DNA of 64,000 nucleotides from Solibacillus sp040273735 (GTDB lineage Bacteria > Bacillota > Bacilli > Bacillales_A > Planococcaceae). Both the position numbers and the translations under genes were made by a program. Each line of letters starts with the position of its first letter. The first letter of the stretch is position 1. The stretch is taken from the NCBI RefSeq assembly GCF_040273735.1, contig NZ_JBELZM010000010.1:79347-143346 (forward strand), given 5' to 3'. Shown piece after piece: positions 27,589 through 35,382 of the stretch. Under the pieces are notes generated by a model. That model had not been told where the DNA came from, made no database searches, and saw only the letters and a list, made by a program, of their open reading frames with translations.

Positions 27589-27952
27589 AGAATTTATGGG
27601 GCTAAGCGATGATATTCACCGATACATTGTACTGGAACTATTCTTAAAAACCCTAGAGCGTGACAGAGATCACGTATCGCATCTAAAAATGAGAGATGTA
27701 CTTGAAGAATGGTATAACTCCAAAATTAATGATACCTTTCAGGAATTTAAAAAGTTAAGGGACTTCCTATATAAGAAAGGATGTAAAATCGAAAAGCACA
27801 AATCGGATGAAATGATGACCTATTATTTTATATTGTTTAGGGGATATGACGAAACTAGAAGTTACAGTAATATTGCTCTGAGAAATTGGGTTGCCGAAGA
27901 AATGAAACGATTACTTGGCATGAAGTACCTAACCCTGGCAGATAGAAAATAA
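27581..27952 (+). CDS. Prophage protein of unknown function, 123 residues
   Basis: A charged helical protein (LELFLKTLERDRDHVSHLKM; FQEFKKLRDFLYKKGCKIEK) ending in an RNWVAEEMKRLLG helix. It overlaps the WYL-like gene and is probably co-translated; a second in-frame ATG at 27596 is also possible. It is not recognised. Confidence 0.55.
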   Translation: MHKEFMGLSDDIHRYIVLELFLKTLERDRDHVSHLKMRDVLEEWYNSKINDTFQEFKKLRDFLYKKGCKIEKHKSDEMMTYYFILFRGYDETRSYSNIALRNWVAEEMKRLLGMKYLTLADRK

Positions 27953-28058
27953 CACTTGTCGAATTTTGCGAAAATAGCCTCAAAAAGAAAGTTTCGGACA
28001 TTCTCTTCCTTTTGCCATAGCACTATTGTAAATTGATTGGTAATAAGGAGGTGAGGGT

Positions 28059-28265
28059 ATGTACAAATATGAATTTATAGTGGAAGGTAATATTCTCGTC
28101 GAATTCGAAAGTAAGATACACATTACTATGACCAAACCGTATATTTTAAGGTATGCAACATTTATTGAATTTAAGGACACGGGTCATGTAGTGAACTTAA
28201 ACAAAGTAAAGGAAGTTAAAATTAATGGAATTAAGCATCATCTCAGACCTTATGCAGCACGATAG
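28059..28265 (+). CDS. Small prophage protein, 68 residues
   Basis: AAGGAGGTGAG precedes the ATG. The product is beta-rich (YKYEFIVEGNILVEFESKIH) with a basic end. A YEFIVEGNIL stretch is shared in form with the 51-residue protein at 23024. Confidence 0.6.
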   Translation: MYKYEFIVEGNILVEFESKIHITMTKPYILRYATFIEFKDTGHVVNLNKVKEVKINGIKHHLRPYAAR

Positions 28266-28273
28266 AAAATAGG

Positions 28274-28303
28274 CCTTCCACGATTATTCAGTGGAGGGTT
28301 TTT
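28274..28303 (+). terminator. Terminator
   Basis: CCTTCCAC / GTGGAGGG stem with five T. Its stem closely resembles the one at 23333. Confidence 0.85.
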
Positions 28304-28378
28304 CTCGTTTTTATTGCCGAACTTGTATGAATATGGAACAATGAGAGTAAAATAAAATATACAGAAGGAGTGATTCTT

Positions 28379-28660
28379 TTGGAAAATAAAGCAACGAGCT
28401 CAGCACCAAATACTTTTTCAGCTATTTTAACTATTGCCTTTCTTATAGGTTTAGTTATATTTGAATTCAGTCTATTTTCATACCTTTCACAGGATGGATC
28501 ACCTTGGTTGTATTTATTTGCAGCTAATGCACTATATTTAATCGTTTCGTTTTTCATCATCGGCGGATTAAGCATGCTCGGCGGTTTCGGTTTGATGCTT
28601 GGCTATATCGCAACGATAGTAGGACTATATGTGATAGGCATTTCTACGCTTACATTATAA
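28379..28660 (+). CDS. Small membrane protein, 93 residues
   Basis: TTG 28379 is chosen, eight bases after AGAAGGAG; the GTG at 28370 overlaps that site. Three hydrophobic segments are visible (FSAILTIAFLIGLVIFEFSL; LYLFAANALYLIVSFFIIGG; FGLMLGYIATIVGLYVIG). It is followed by a strong terminator. It could be prophage or host; function is unknown. Confidence 0.6.
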   Translation: MENKATSSAPNTFSAILTIAFLIGLVIFEFSLFSYLSQDGSPWLYLFAANALYLIVSFFIIGGLSMLGGFGLMLGYIATIVGLYVIGISTLTL

Positions 28661-28675
28661 ATATAGCAATATTTT

Positions 28676-28706
28676 AGCCACCTTCTTATTATAGAAGGTG
28701 GCTTTT
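28676..28706 (+). terminator. Terminator
   Basis: AGCCACCTTC / GAAGGTGGCT perfect 10-bp stem followed by TTTT. Confidence 0.9.
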
Positions 28707-28715
28707 GTGCTATAA

Positions 28716-28895
28716 AAAACTACTCATTGCACTCTTCACTTCAAGATTATCGGATTTCTTGGGACAGCACTATTTACCTGTTATGTGACGCTGTATTTGT
28801 CTGATAATTTTGGCTGGCTAACCGAATTTTTGTTTGATGAACTGGAAGATAATGTATCGACTGGATATGTCGATAGAGATGAATTGATTATATAA
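28716..28895 (+). pseudogene. Possible relic of a small membrane-associated gene
   Basis: A 59-codon frame without an ATG start or binding site. It reads IIGFLGTALFTCYVTLYLSD followed by a Glu/Asp-rich tail, and looks like the C-terminal end of a small single-span protein. It may be a decayed gene near the prophage edge, or chance. Confidence 0.25.
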
Positions 28896-28970
28896 ATGGA
28901 AAGTGTGTTGTCAGAAGACATCTGCTATTTAAAATAACTGTTTAAAAATCGACCTATGATAATTTATTTG

Positions 28971-29006
28971 AAGCTTTCTCTATATTTATGTAGGGAAAGC
29001 TTTTTA
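28971..29006 (+). terminator. Terminator-like hairpin
   Basis: AAGCTTTCTCTA / TAGGGAAAGCTT stem followed by TTT. No clear gene lies directly upstream; it follows the relic ORF. Confidence 0.7.
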
Positions 29007-29057
29007 CTCTTTTGGTCAATAAAACATAGTTTTTATTATTTCACTATAGCTATTCAA

Positions 29058-29357
29058 GGTAAACAGCATTAGTTTACTTTCCGTTTACCCTGTTTACCTT
29101 GTTTACCGGAAACGCCTCCTGGAAGAAAATGAGGTAAACAAAATAAACAGCGGTAAACAGAAAATTTTATGGTTTGTTTACCGCTCAAAGTCATGTCTGC
29201 TCTATCTTCAAGGTAAACAGTAAACAAAGTAAACATAAATATACTATTAAATATAAATTTATATATTAGATAGATATATAGTATATAACATATACCTAAT
29301 ACGCCTATATGCGTATATATTTAGTACAACGCAAATTTTCTGTTTACCTTGTTTACC
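29058..29357. repeat. Array of GTTTACC/GGTAAAC iteron-like motifs around an AT-rich core
   Basis: Ten exact heptamers are present (starts 29058, 29083, 29092, 29101, 29133, 29152, 29176, 29212, 29342, 29351) with four one- or two-base variants (29072, 29142, 29219, 29228). Neighbouring copies are often 9 bases apart, in both orientations. Between the two clusters lies ~105 bases of nearly pure A/T with an inverted repeat ATACGC/GCGTAT near 29299-29316. No gene occupies the stretch. The layout recalls a replication origin, a partition site or integrase arm sites. Confidence 0.85.
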
Positions 29358-29462
29358 TCACTCGGAAAATGCTTTTCGAACAGAATAGCGTTGTATAGCT
29401 TATGCTTATTAGGGATGATGAATTCTTTATACCTTTTTTATATTAAAATGCTTTATATAACT

Positions 29463-29708
29463 AAAGCATTGCTTGAAGGAAATACACAGGGCTTTATGAA
29501 GTTTGTAGCGAGTCCTGAAGGCGATATTTACGGGGCATGTGTTGTTGGCGACGGCGCGACAGAAATGATTAACTCCATGCTGGCGGCAAAAGTATTAGGA
29601 GGATCAGTAAAAGATTTGGCAAGGCTCATTTTCCCGCATCCGACAGTCAGCGAGCACGTTGGCGATGCGGCACGTTCTGTTTTCGGAAAAGCGATTCATG
29701 CAAAATAA
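29463..29708 (+). pseudogene. 3' fragment of a dihydrolipoamide dehydrogenase gene, cut by prophage
   Basis: The last ~81 codons encode the dimerisation domain of a pyridine nucleotide-disulfide oxidoreductase of the Lpd type. GNTQGFMKFV, then YGACVVGDGATEMINSMLAA, then IFPHPTVSEHVGD with the catalytic HPT motif, are clear. The FAD and NAD domains are missing. Upstream in-frame sequence (from 29349) is unrelated and lies in the AT-rich prophage edge. I infer that the right attachment site lies near 29455-29470 and that the 5' part of the gene sits beyond the left prophage end. Confidence 0.8.
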
Positions 29709-29714
29709 CTTGTT

Positions 29715-29749
29715 GCTACGGTGCAGATGAGATGCTCCGTAGCTTTTTC
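29715..29749 (+). terminator. Terminator after the lpd fragment
   Basis: GCTACGG / CCGTAGC stem with TTTTT. It is presumably the native terminator of the interrupted gene. Confidence 0.85.
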
Positions 29750-29820
29750 AATCCAATTTCTTTTTTATTGTGCTGAATTCTACTATACTTGTTGTATACA
29801 ATTCCAACATGAGGTGACAT

Positions 29821-30159
29821 ATGGAAAATCAGTCAATGGAGCTTGTAGAAAAAGAAGTGGAAAACACGTTATATCAATGTATTGATTTTAATATAGAAGA
29901 AAACTATATTGCGATGGGACAAGAGTTTGCTAAAGTGCTCGCACTACTGCAGGAACATGGTCTTATTAGTCCGGCTTTAAAAGTGATTACCGATCCGGAA
30001 CAATGTCTTACGGAAACACGTATATTGCTCCAAAGTCTGCAAGAAGCACAAAGAAGGCATGCTTCACGGAGGAAGCTGCTGACACATCGGCATATTTTAA
30101 ATGTATGGCTTAGAAAAAATCAGTATTTTCAGAGAGAAGTTTTACCGGGGTTTTTCTAA
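29821..30159 (+). CDS. Hypothetical cytoplasmic protein, 112 residues
   Basis: ATGAGGTGAC provides the binding site. The protein is acidic and helical in its N-terminal half and basic and helical in its C-terminal half (QEAQRRHASRRKLLTHRHIL). No family is recognised. A perfect palindrome TTGTATACAA lies 20 bases upstream and could be an operator. It is probably the first host gene after the prophage. Confidence 0.65.
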   Translation: MENQSMELVEKEVENTLYQCIDFNIEENYIAMGQEFAKVLALLQEHGLISPALKVITDPEQCLTETRILLQSLQEAQRRHASRRKLLTHRHILNVWLRKNQYFQREVLPGFF

Positions 30160-30325
30160 TCTATCTCTTCATCGGTGAATAAGAAATATTCAGATAATGG
30201 TAAAATATTATTGCTTTTTCTTTTTTTATTGTTTAAAATAAACATAATCTTATACGAAGCAAGGCATGGTGGAGTCAGTCAAATCTGGCACATTCATGCC
30301 TTTTTGTATGGAAAAGGGGGATATT

Positions 30326-31468
30326 ATGTTTATATTTCAAATTGTTATCGTACTATTGGCTACTAAACTGGCAGGACATTTATCAGTACGTTTAGGCCAG
30401 CCTTCAGTACTTGGAAAAATTCTGATTGGTATTATTATTGGTCCTGCAATGCTTGGCTGGATTACTGACAATGAAATTATGCAAACATTCAGTCAAATAG
30501 GGGTAATTTTATTAATGTTTTTAGCCGGTTTAGAAACCGATCTGGAAGATTTAAATGCAAATATGAAAGGGGCAATTTTCGTAGCAATTGGCGGTGTCAT
30601 TTTACCGATTGCAATGAGTTATCCGTTAGCATTGGCATTTGGCCTCACACAAGGCCAGGCGATTTTCATCGGACTAACTTTAGCCGCTACATCAGTAAGT
30701 ATTTCGGTCCAGACATTAAGCGAAATTGGTTGGCTGAAAAGTAAGGAAGGTTCTACTTTGCTAGGAGCTGCTGTACTGGATGATATTATCGTCGTTGTGT
30801 TAATCGCAATTGCAATGAGTTTCCTTGTAGGGGATGATGTTTCGATTCCGGCATTAATCGGCGGGAAGGTATTCTTCTTTGTTTTATTAGCTGTTGTAAT
30901 GATATGGGTGATTCCGACATTCTTAAAACTGTTTAGCCGCCTGAAAGTAACGGAGGCCCTGTTAAGCGGAGCACTTATTGCATGTTTTGCTTTAGCTTAC
31001 ATAGGTGAACATTATTTTGGTATTGCTACAATTATCGGAGCGTTCTTTATCGGTATTGCAATAGGGCGCACTCCATTTAAAGATACAGTCGAACATAAAG
31101 TAGAACCGATTGCAAACGGCTTATTTGTGCCATTCTTCTTCGTAAGTATCGGATTGTCCGTTACATTCGCAGGAATTACAGAAAATATCTGGTTCTTAGT
31201 TATCTTCTCAATCGTGGCTATCTTATCGAAGCTTATCGGTTCTGGTATTGGTGCAAAACTGGCAGGCTTCAGTTGGAAATCTTCAACAGGTATCGGTGCA
31301 GGAATGATTTCTCGTGGTGAAGTTGCACTGATTCTTGCGGGGATGGGTTTATCAAGTGGATTACTGCCGGCGGAAGATTATACACCAATGGTAATCGTAA
31401 TTATTATTACAACGTTGGTTACTCCACCAATGTTAAAAGGAATTTTCGGAAGTCGTTCACATTATTAA
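30326..31468 (+). CDS. Kef-type cation:proton antiporter
   Basis: A 380-residue CPA2 family membrane protein with about 12 spans. ATG 30326 follows AAGGGGGAT; an upstream in-frame start at 30266 is unlikely because it would add a non-hydrophobic leader. Motifs include GQPSVLGKILIGIIIGPAML at ~24-43 and LMFLAGLETDLEDL at ~75-88. GAFFIGIAIGRTPF and GAGMISRGEVALILAG are also typical of Kef/NapA-like antiporters. There is no C-terminal RCK domain. It likely exchanges K+ or Na+ for protons in pH or osmotic homeostasis. Confidence 0.88.
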   Translation: MFIFQIVIVLLATKLAGHLSVRLGQPSVLGKILIGIIIGPAMLGWITDNEIMQTFSQIGVILLMFLAGLETDLEDLNANMKGAIFVAIGGVILPIAMSYPLALAFGLTQGQAIFIGLTLAATSVSISVQTLSEIGWLKSKEGSTLLGAAVLDDIIVVVLIAIAMSFLVGDDVSIPALIGGKVFFFVLLAVVMIWVIPTFLKLFSRLKVTEALLSGALIACFALAYIGEHYFGIATIIGAFFIGIAIGRTPFKDTVEHKVEPIANGLFVPFFFVSIGLSVTFAGITENIWFLVIFSIVAILSKLIGSGIGAKLAGFSWKSSTGIGAGMISRGEVALILAGMGLSSGLLPAEDYTPMVIVIIITTLVTPPMLKGIFGSRSHY

Positions 31469-31479
31469 TAAATATTTAG

Positions 31480-31508
31480 TTGAATGATTTCCTAAATTGT
31501 TGTATTCT
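31480..31508 (+). promoter_or_regulatory. Sigma-A promoter for the structured RNA
   Basis: TTGAAT and TATTCT separated by 17 bases, just upstream of the RNA candidate. The expected transcription start is near 31514. Confidence 0.6.
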
Positions 31509-31513
31509 ATGTT

Positions 31514-31679
31514 TCAGGTGCCAAAACCTCAGTGAAGGTTTAGTCTTCACAACAAAAGCCTCCGCCAACAGCACGGATTTGCTGGGAAGCTTTTGAATTG
31601 TGCAGGGAGATGAGCCCCTGCACACCTATACATAGTATATTAACCTAGTGTTGCCCTTGAGGCGGCACTAGGTTTTTTT
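31514..31679 (+). ncRNA. Structured non-coding RNA candidate, possibly 6S-like
   Basis: A ~166-nt transcript unit with promoter and terminator but no ORF. It folds readily: hairpin GTGAAG/CTTCAC; a central stem CACAA-AAAAGC paired with GCTTTT-TTGTG and tipped by CAGC/GCTG; a hairpin GTGCAGGG/CCCTGCAC; and a final terminator CCTAGTG/CACTAGG with seven T. A closing stem (AGGTG/CACCT) brings the ends together. Length and rod-like shape would fit 6S RNA, but I cannot confirm the family. Confidence 0.5.
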
Positions 31680-31700
31680 GCCGTCAGATGCGCTTAATTT

Positions 31701-31872
31701 TATTAGAACATTTAGCAGTTTATTAGAAAATTTACGTTGGATATTCGGAAAGACCGGAAAGGATATTAGAACAGATTGGACTTATATTGGAACAGTTATC
31801 GGTTATATTAGAAAATCGCGAATTTATTGGAACAAATAAAATTTTATTAGATGATTTTAAAATATATTAGAA
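31701..31872 (+). repeat. 21-bp-periodic TATTAGAA repeat, locus A
   Basis: TATTAGAA or close variants (TATTGGAA, TATTCGGA, TATTAGAT) start at 31701, 31721, 31742, 31764, 31785, 31806, 31825, 31845 and 31865, i.e. every 19-22 bases. The sequence between copies is not conserved. It fills the gap between the RNA candidate and dinG and shows no coding frame. Confidence 0.9.
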
Positions 31873-32023
31873 CTTTTAGAACGTTCATATATCTGCTCTG
31901 ACTCTATATTTGCGATCGCAGCATTCCACCACACGTTTCGGCCGTTCTAACCAATTACATGACCTCATCACCACCAGTATGATAAAATGCCGTTATATTA
32001 CTTGAACTGTGAGTTGAAGAAAA

Positions 32024-34810
32024 ATGAAGGAAAGTCAGAAATATGCGATTGTCGATATTGAAACAACAGGGCATTCTCCTGCAAGCGGCGACCGTATGAT
32101 CCAAATCGCCATTGTTATTATGCAAGGTTGGGAAATCGTTAAAAAATATTCTACATTTATTAATCCGGGAAAACCGATTCCGTTGTTTATACAGGATTTA
32201 ACTAATATTACAGACAAAGATGTAAAAGATGCATTACCATTTGAAGCCTATGCAGATTATATTTATGAGCTGCTGGAAGGGGCTGTATTCGTAGCCCATA
32301 ATACCGATTTTGACTTGAACTTTTTACAGGCGGAGTTTAACCGTGCCGGCATATCGAAATGGCACGGAAAGAAAATCGACACCGTTGAACTGACAAAAAT
32401 TTTGTTCCCCATGTCGTTAAGCTACAAATTAGCGGATTTAGCGAATGAATTTAGTATCGAGCTGCAAAGTGCACACCGCGCGGATGATGATGCACTCGCG
32501 ACAGCGTACCTGCTTAAACATTGTTGGGAAGAGCTGTTAACATTGCCGCTCGTTACTTTGGAACAATTGCATAAACGTTCTTTCCGTTTGAGAACAGACT
32601 TGTCCCAGCTATTTTTTGACGCGCTTGTCATAAAACGCAATAAAGCATTAACGGATGAAGGACATGTCTTTTACCGTAAAATCGCCATTCGCAAAATGGC
32701 ACCGACGCCAAAAAATGATGTGGATGAACTGCTTTACCCGCTAACGACAGATGAAAAAATGGCCTTATTATTAAAAGGGATTCCCGATTTTGAAGAGCGG
32801 CCGCAGCAGTTTCAAATGATGGACAGCATATGGCATGCATTCAACGCAAATGCGGAACATGTCATTGAAGCATCAACAGGAATCGGAAAAACGATGGGTT
32901 ATTTAGTGCCATCGATTTATTATGCTAAGAAAACGAATCAGAAAATAGGAATCAGTACGTATACTTCCCATTTGCTGGATCAGCTTATGCAAAATGACAT
33001 TCCGATATTGGAACAGGCGCTTGGCCAGCCGATTAAAATGGCTTTATTAAAAGGGATGAATCATTATATCGACGTCGAAAAATTCGAGAAAGAGCTAAAG
33101 ACACAGGATGTTTCCTATGATCAGACATTTACAGTACTGCAAACACTTATCTGGCTTGCGAAAACGGAGACTGGGGATTTTAGTGAACTGAATGTATCGG
33201 GCGGTGGCCAGCTGCTCATTGATAAAATCCGAAAGACCGCATTGCCGAAAACGACAATGCCCCTTTATGATTTTTATTCACGTGCAATTCAAAATAGTCG
33301 CCAGGCAGACATTATTGTGACGAACCATGCGATGCTGCTAAGTGATCTTGTACGCAATGAACAGATTTTTAATTCTTTAGGCGGCTGGGTAATAGATGAG
33401 GCCCATCAGTTTATTCAGGCTGCAATCAATCAGCACGAAAAAATATTCACTTATATGAATTGGAAATATTTATTTGGACAAATTGGAATACAGGAAGATG
33501 AACAGCTGTTTTATAAAATCCGCCGCGTAGCAATAAAAAAACAGCTATTGAATTATCAGACACTGGATCAGCTGGAAAAGCGCTATATTCAAATGGTCAA
33601 TGCATTTGATACGGCAATGGCGGCATTGCTTCGAGGAGTGAAAGAAGCGCATCATCACCAGACTAAGCAACTTCAGAAAATCGAAATTTTTATTTCTGAA
33701 TTGCAATTAGGTCGTGAAGTTTTAATGAAAGTTTCACTCACTGTGCAGCAATGGGTGGATGAGGCGACCGAGCTTATACGGAAGTTCACTTCAAGTGTGG
33801 AAGAGCTTGCGCCTGAGCATGAATATTTAATTGAGCAATGGCAGTATATCGTAAATGAGTTTACGATAAAACTGGCAGAGTGGGATGATGTATTTTTAAG
33901 TCAAAACCCTGACTATTCATGCTGGCTTGAATTGGACCAGCGCAGTGTTCCGGGTAGTATCCATCTCTATAAAAAACCGATTGAAGTGACATCAACAATC
34001 CGGAAACTTTTTGACCCGATCCGTGAAAAGAGCGGCATTGTCTGGACATCCGGAACGTTAACAGTACCAAGTAATGAGCGTTTTATTACGAACCAGCTTG
34101 GGATCAATCCGTCGATTCCGATTGAAAAGCTGCATGCGGATCCGAGTTATTATGATGGGGCAGAAGTGTATATTGTCAATGACATGCCTGATATTCAGGC
34201 CGTTTCACAGTCCGAGTATATCGAAGAGGTCGCACATGCCGTTACAAATACAGTGCGCATGACGAATGGAAGATGCTTTGTTTTATTCACGTCACAGGAC
34301 ATGCTGCGTAAAACAGTCAACCTTATACAGGAAAGTGAATTGTTAAGTGACTATATGATTTTTGCGCAAGGTGTGACATCCGGTAGCCGTATGCGATTAT
34401 TAAAGTCTTTCCAAAAATTTAATCATTCCGTCTTATTCGGAACGAACAGTTTTTGGGAAGGGGTCGATGTACCGGGAGATGGTCTGTCTGCGGTTATCGT
34501 TGTGCGGCTGCCGTTTTCCTCACCGGAGGAGCCTGCGTTTAAAGCACGGGCCAATTATATAACACAGCAAGGACGCAATTCCTTTACAGAACTTGCGTTG
34601 CCGGATGCCATTATCCGGTTTAAGCAAGGGTTCGGCCGATTAATTCGTTCCAGCCATGATAAAGGGGTATTTATCGTTTTGGATCGCCGGATTGAAACGA
34701 AATCATACGGACAGCAGTTTATCGAGTCATTACCGCCAATTTCCATACAAAAACTGCCTCTACACAGTATGGTGCAAAGCTTAGGAAATTGGTATAATGA
34801 AAAACGATGA
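32024..34810 (+). CDS. dinG: DinG-family helicase with N-terminal DEDDh exonuclease
   Basis: A 928-residue protein. Residues ~8-165 are an epsilon-type 3'-5' exonuclease (VDIETTG with D11/E13; HNTDFDLNF; HRADDDALAT). The rest is an XPD/DinG-like superfamily 2 helicase with Walker A EASTGIGKT near 285-293, VIDEAHQF near 459-466 and a C-terminal QGFGRLIRSS motif. Firmicute DinG proteins carry this fusion; in S. aureus the protein acts mainly as an exonuclease. I see no Fe-S cysteine cluster, as expected for this subtype. It heads the dinG-ypmB-aspB-asnS backbone segment. Confidence 0.93.
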   Translation: MKESQKYAIVDIETTGHSPASGDRMIQIAIVIMQGWEIVKKYSTFINPGKPIPLFIQDLTNITDKDVKDALPFEAYADYIYELLEGAVFVAHNTDFDLNFLQAEFNRAGISKWHGKKIDTVELTKILFPMSLSYKLADLANEFSIELQSAHRADDDALATAYLLKHCWEELLTLPLVTLEQLHKRSFRLRTDLSQLFFDALVIKRNKALTDEGHVFYRKIAIRKMAPTPKNDVDELLYPLTTDEKMALLLKGIPDFEERPQQFQMMDSIWHAFNANAEHVIEASTGIGKTMGYLVPSIYYAKKTNQKIGISTYTSHLLDQLMQNDIPILEQALGQPIKMALLKGMNHYIDVEKFEKELKTQDVSYDQTFTVLQTLIWLAKTETGDFSELNVSGGGQLLIDKIRKTALPKTTMPLYDFYSRAIQNSRQADIIVTNHAMLLSDLVRNEQIFNSLGGWVIDEAHQFIQAAINQHEKIFTYMNWKYLFGQIGIQEDEQLFYKIRRVAIKKQLLNYQTLDQLEKRYIQMVNAFDTAMAALLRGVKEAHHHQTKQLQKIEIFISELQLGREVLMKVSLTVQQWVDEATELIRKFTSSVEELAPEHEYLIEQWQYIVNEFTIKLAEWDDVFLSQNPDYSCWLELDQRSVPGSIHLYKKPIEVTSTIRKLFDPIREKSGIVWTSGTLTVPSNERFITNQLGINPSIPIEKLHADPSYYDGAEVYIVNDMPDIQAVSQSEYIEEVAHAVTNTVRMTNGRCFVLFTSQDMLRKTVNLIQESELLSDYMIFAQGVTSGSRMRLLKSFQKFNHSVLFGTNSFWEGVDVPGDGLSAVIVVRLPFSSPEEPAFKARANYITQQGRNSFTELALPDAIIRFKQGFGRLIRSSHDKGVFIVLDRRIETKSYGQQFIESLPPISIQKLPLHSMVQSLGNWYNEKR

Positions 34811-34890
34811 GGAAGGAAAGCAGGTTGACAAAAATGAAACAAAACTTTAAACAACATACAAATACATCGGATTGTAAGGTGCAGTTATGA
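34807..34890 (+). CDS. Tiny ORF bridging dinG and ypmB
   Basis: A 27-codon frame whose ATG overlaps the dinG stop (ATGA) and whose TGA overlaps the ypmB start. A later ATG at 34834 is also possible. B. subtilis has a short gene, ypmA, at this place, but the sequence cannot confirm homology. It may only couple translation. Confidence 0.3.
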   Translation: MRKESRLTKMKQNFKQHTNTSDCKVQL

Positions 34891-35369
34891 AAAACTGGAT
34901 TATCTTTTCGGTTGTCTTTATTTTATCTTTGTCGCTTGTTATTTCAGTGTTCGTATTTTGGAAGGCCAATGCACCGTTTAGTGAAATAGAACAAAAGGCG
35001 GAAAGTTTTGTGCTGGATACGAAAGCACTTGCTGTTGTTGATGATTCCTATGTTTACAATGGGAATAAGCCATATGTCACTGTTTTCGGAGTGGATGAGT
35101 ATGGGAAGGAAAAGGCAGTCTTCGTCCCGATGAGTTTAGATGAGAATTCAATGCAGGAAGTATTTTTAGCAGATGGCATCACCGAAGATCAGGCGTTGTC
35201 TGTTTTTCAGGAAGATACAGCTGCAAAAGAGATTCTTCATATGAAGTTAGGATTCGAGGAGCCGGGTCCAGTATGGGAAATTACCTATAAAAATGAATCC
35301 GGCAGTTTGAATTATGTCTATCTTCTATTTGAAGACGGGCAATGGTGGAAACGCATATTGAATTTGTAG
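34887..35369 (+). CDS. ypmB: YpmB-like membrane-anchored protein
   Basis: A 160-residue protein with an N-terminal membrane anchor (WIIFSVVFILSLSLVISVFVFW) and an extracytoplasmic domain with two PepSY/DUF5590-like repeats (AESFVLDTKALAVVDDSYVY; ITEDQALSVFQEDTAAKEIL, ending in WEITYKN and YVYLLFEDG). Gene order dinG-ypmB-aspB matches B. subtilis. The role is unknown, possibly wall-related. It is expressed with aspB downstream (13-base gap). Confidence 0.85.
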   Translation: MKNWIIFSVVFILSLSLVISVFVFWKANAPFSEIEQKAESFVLDTKALAVVDDSYVYNGNKPYVTVFGVDEYGKEKAVFVPMSLDENSMQEVFLADGITEDQALSVFQEDTAAKEILHMKLGFEEPGPVWEITYKNESGSLNYVYLLFEDGQWWKRILNL

Positions 35370-35382
35370 AGGAGAGAACAAC

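Noticed and set aside
29058..29357. CRISPR-like array
   Set aside because: The repeats are only 7-9 bases, occur in both orientations, and have no unique spacers of constant length or cas genes nearby.
29349..29708. Intact 119-codon gene starting at 29349
   Set aside because: Only the last ~81 codons match Lpd; the front part is AT-rich prophage-edge sequence without a proper start.
30175..30366. 63-codon ORF upstream of the Kef-type antiporter
   Set aside because: Overlaps the antiporter start in another frame and has no supporting signals.
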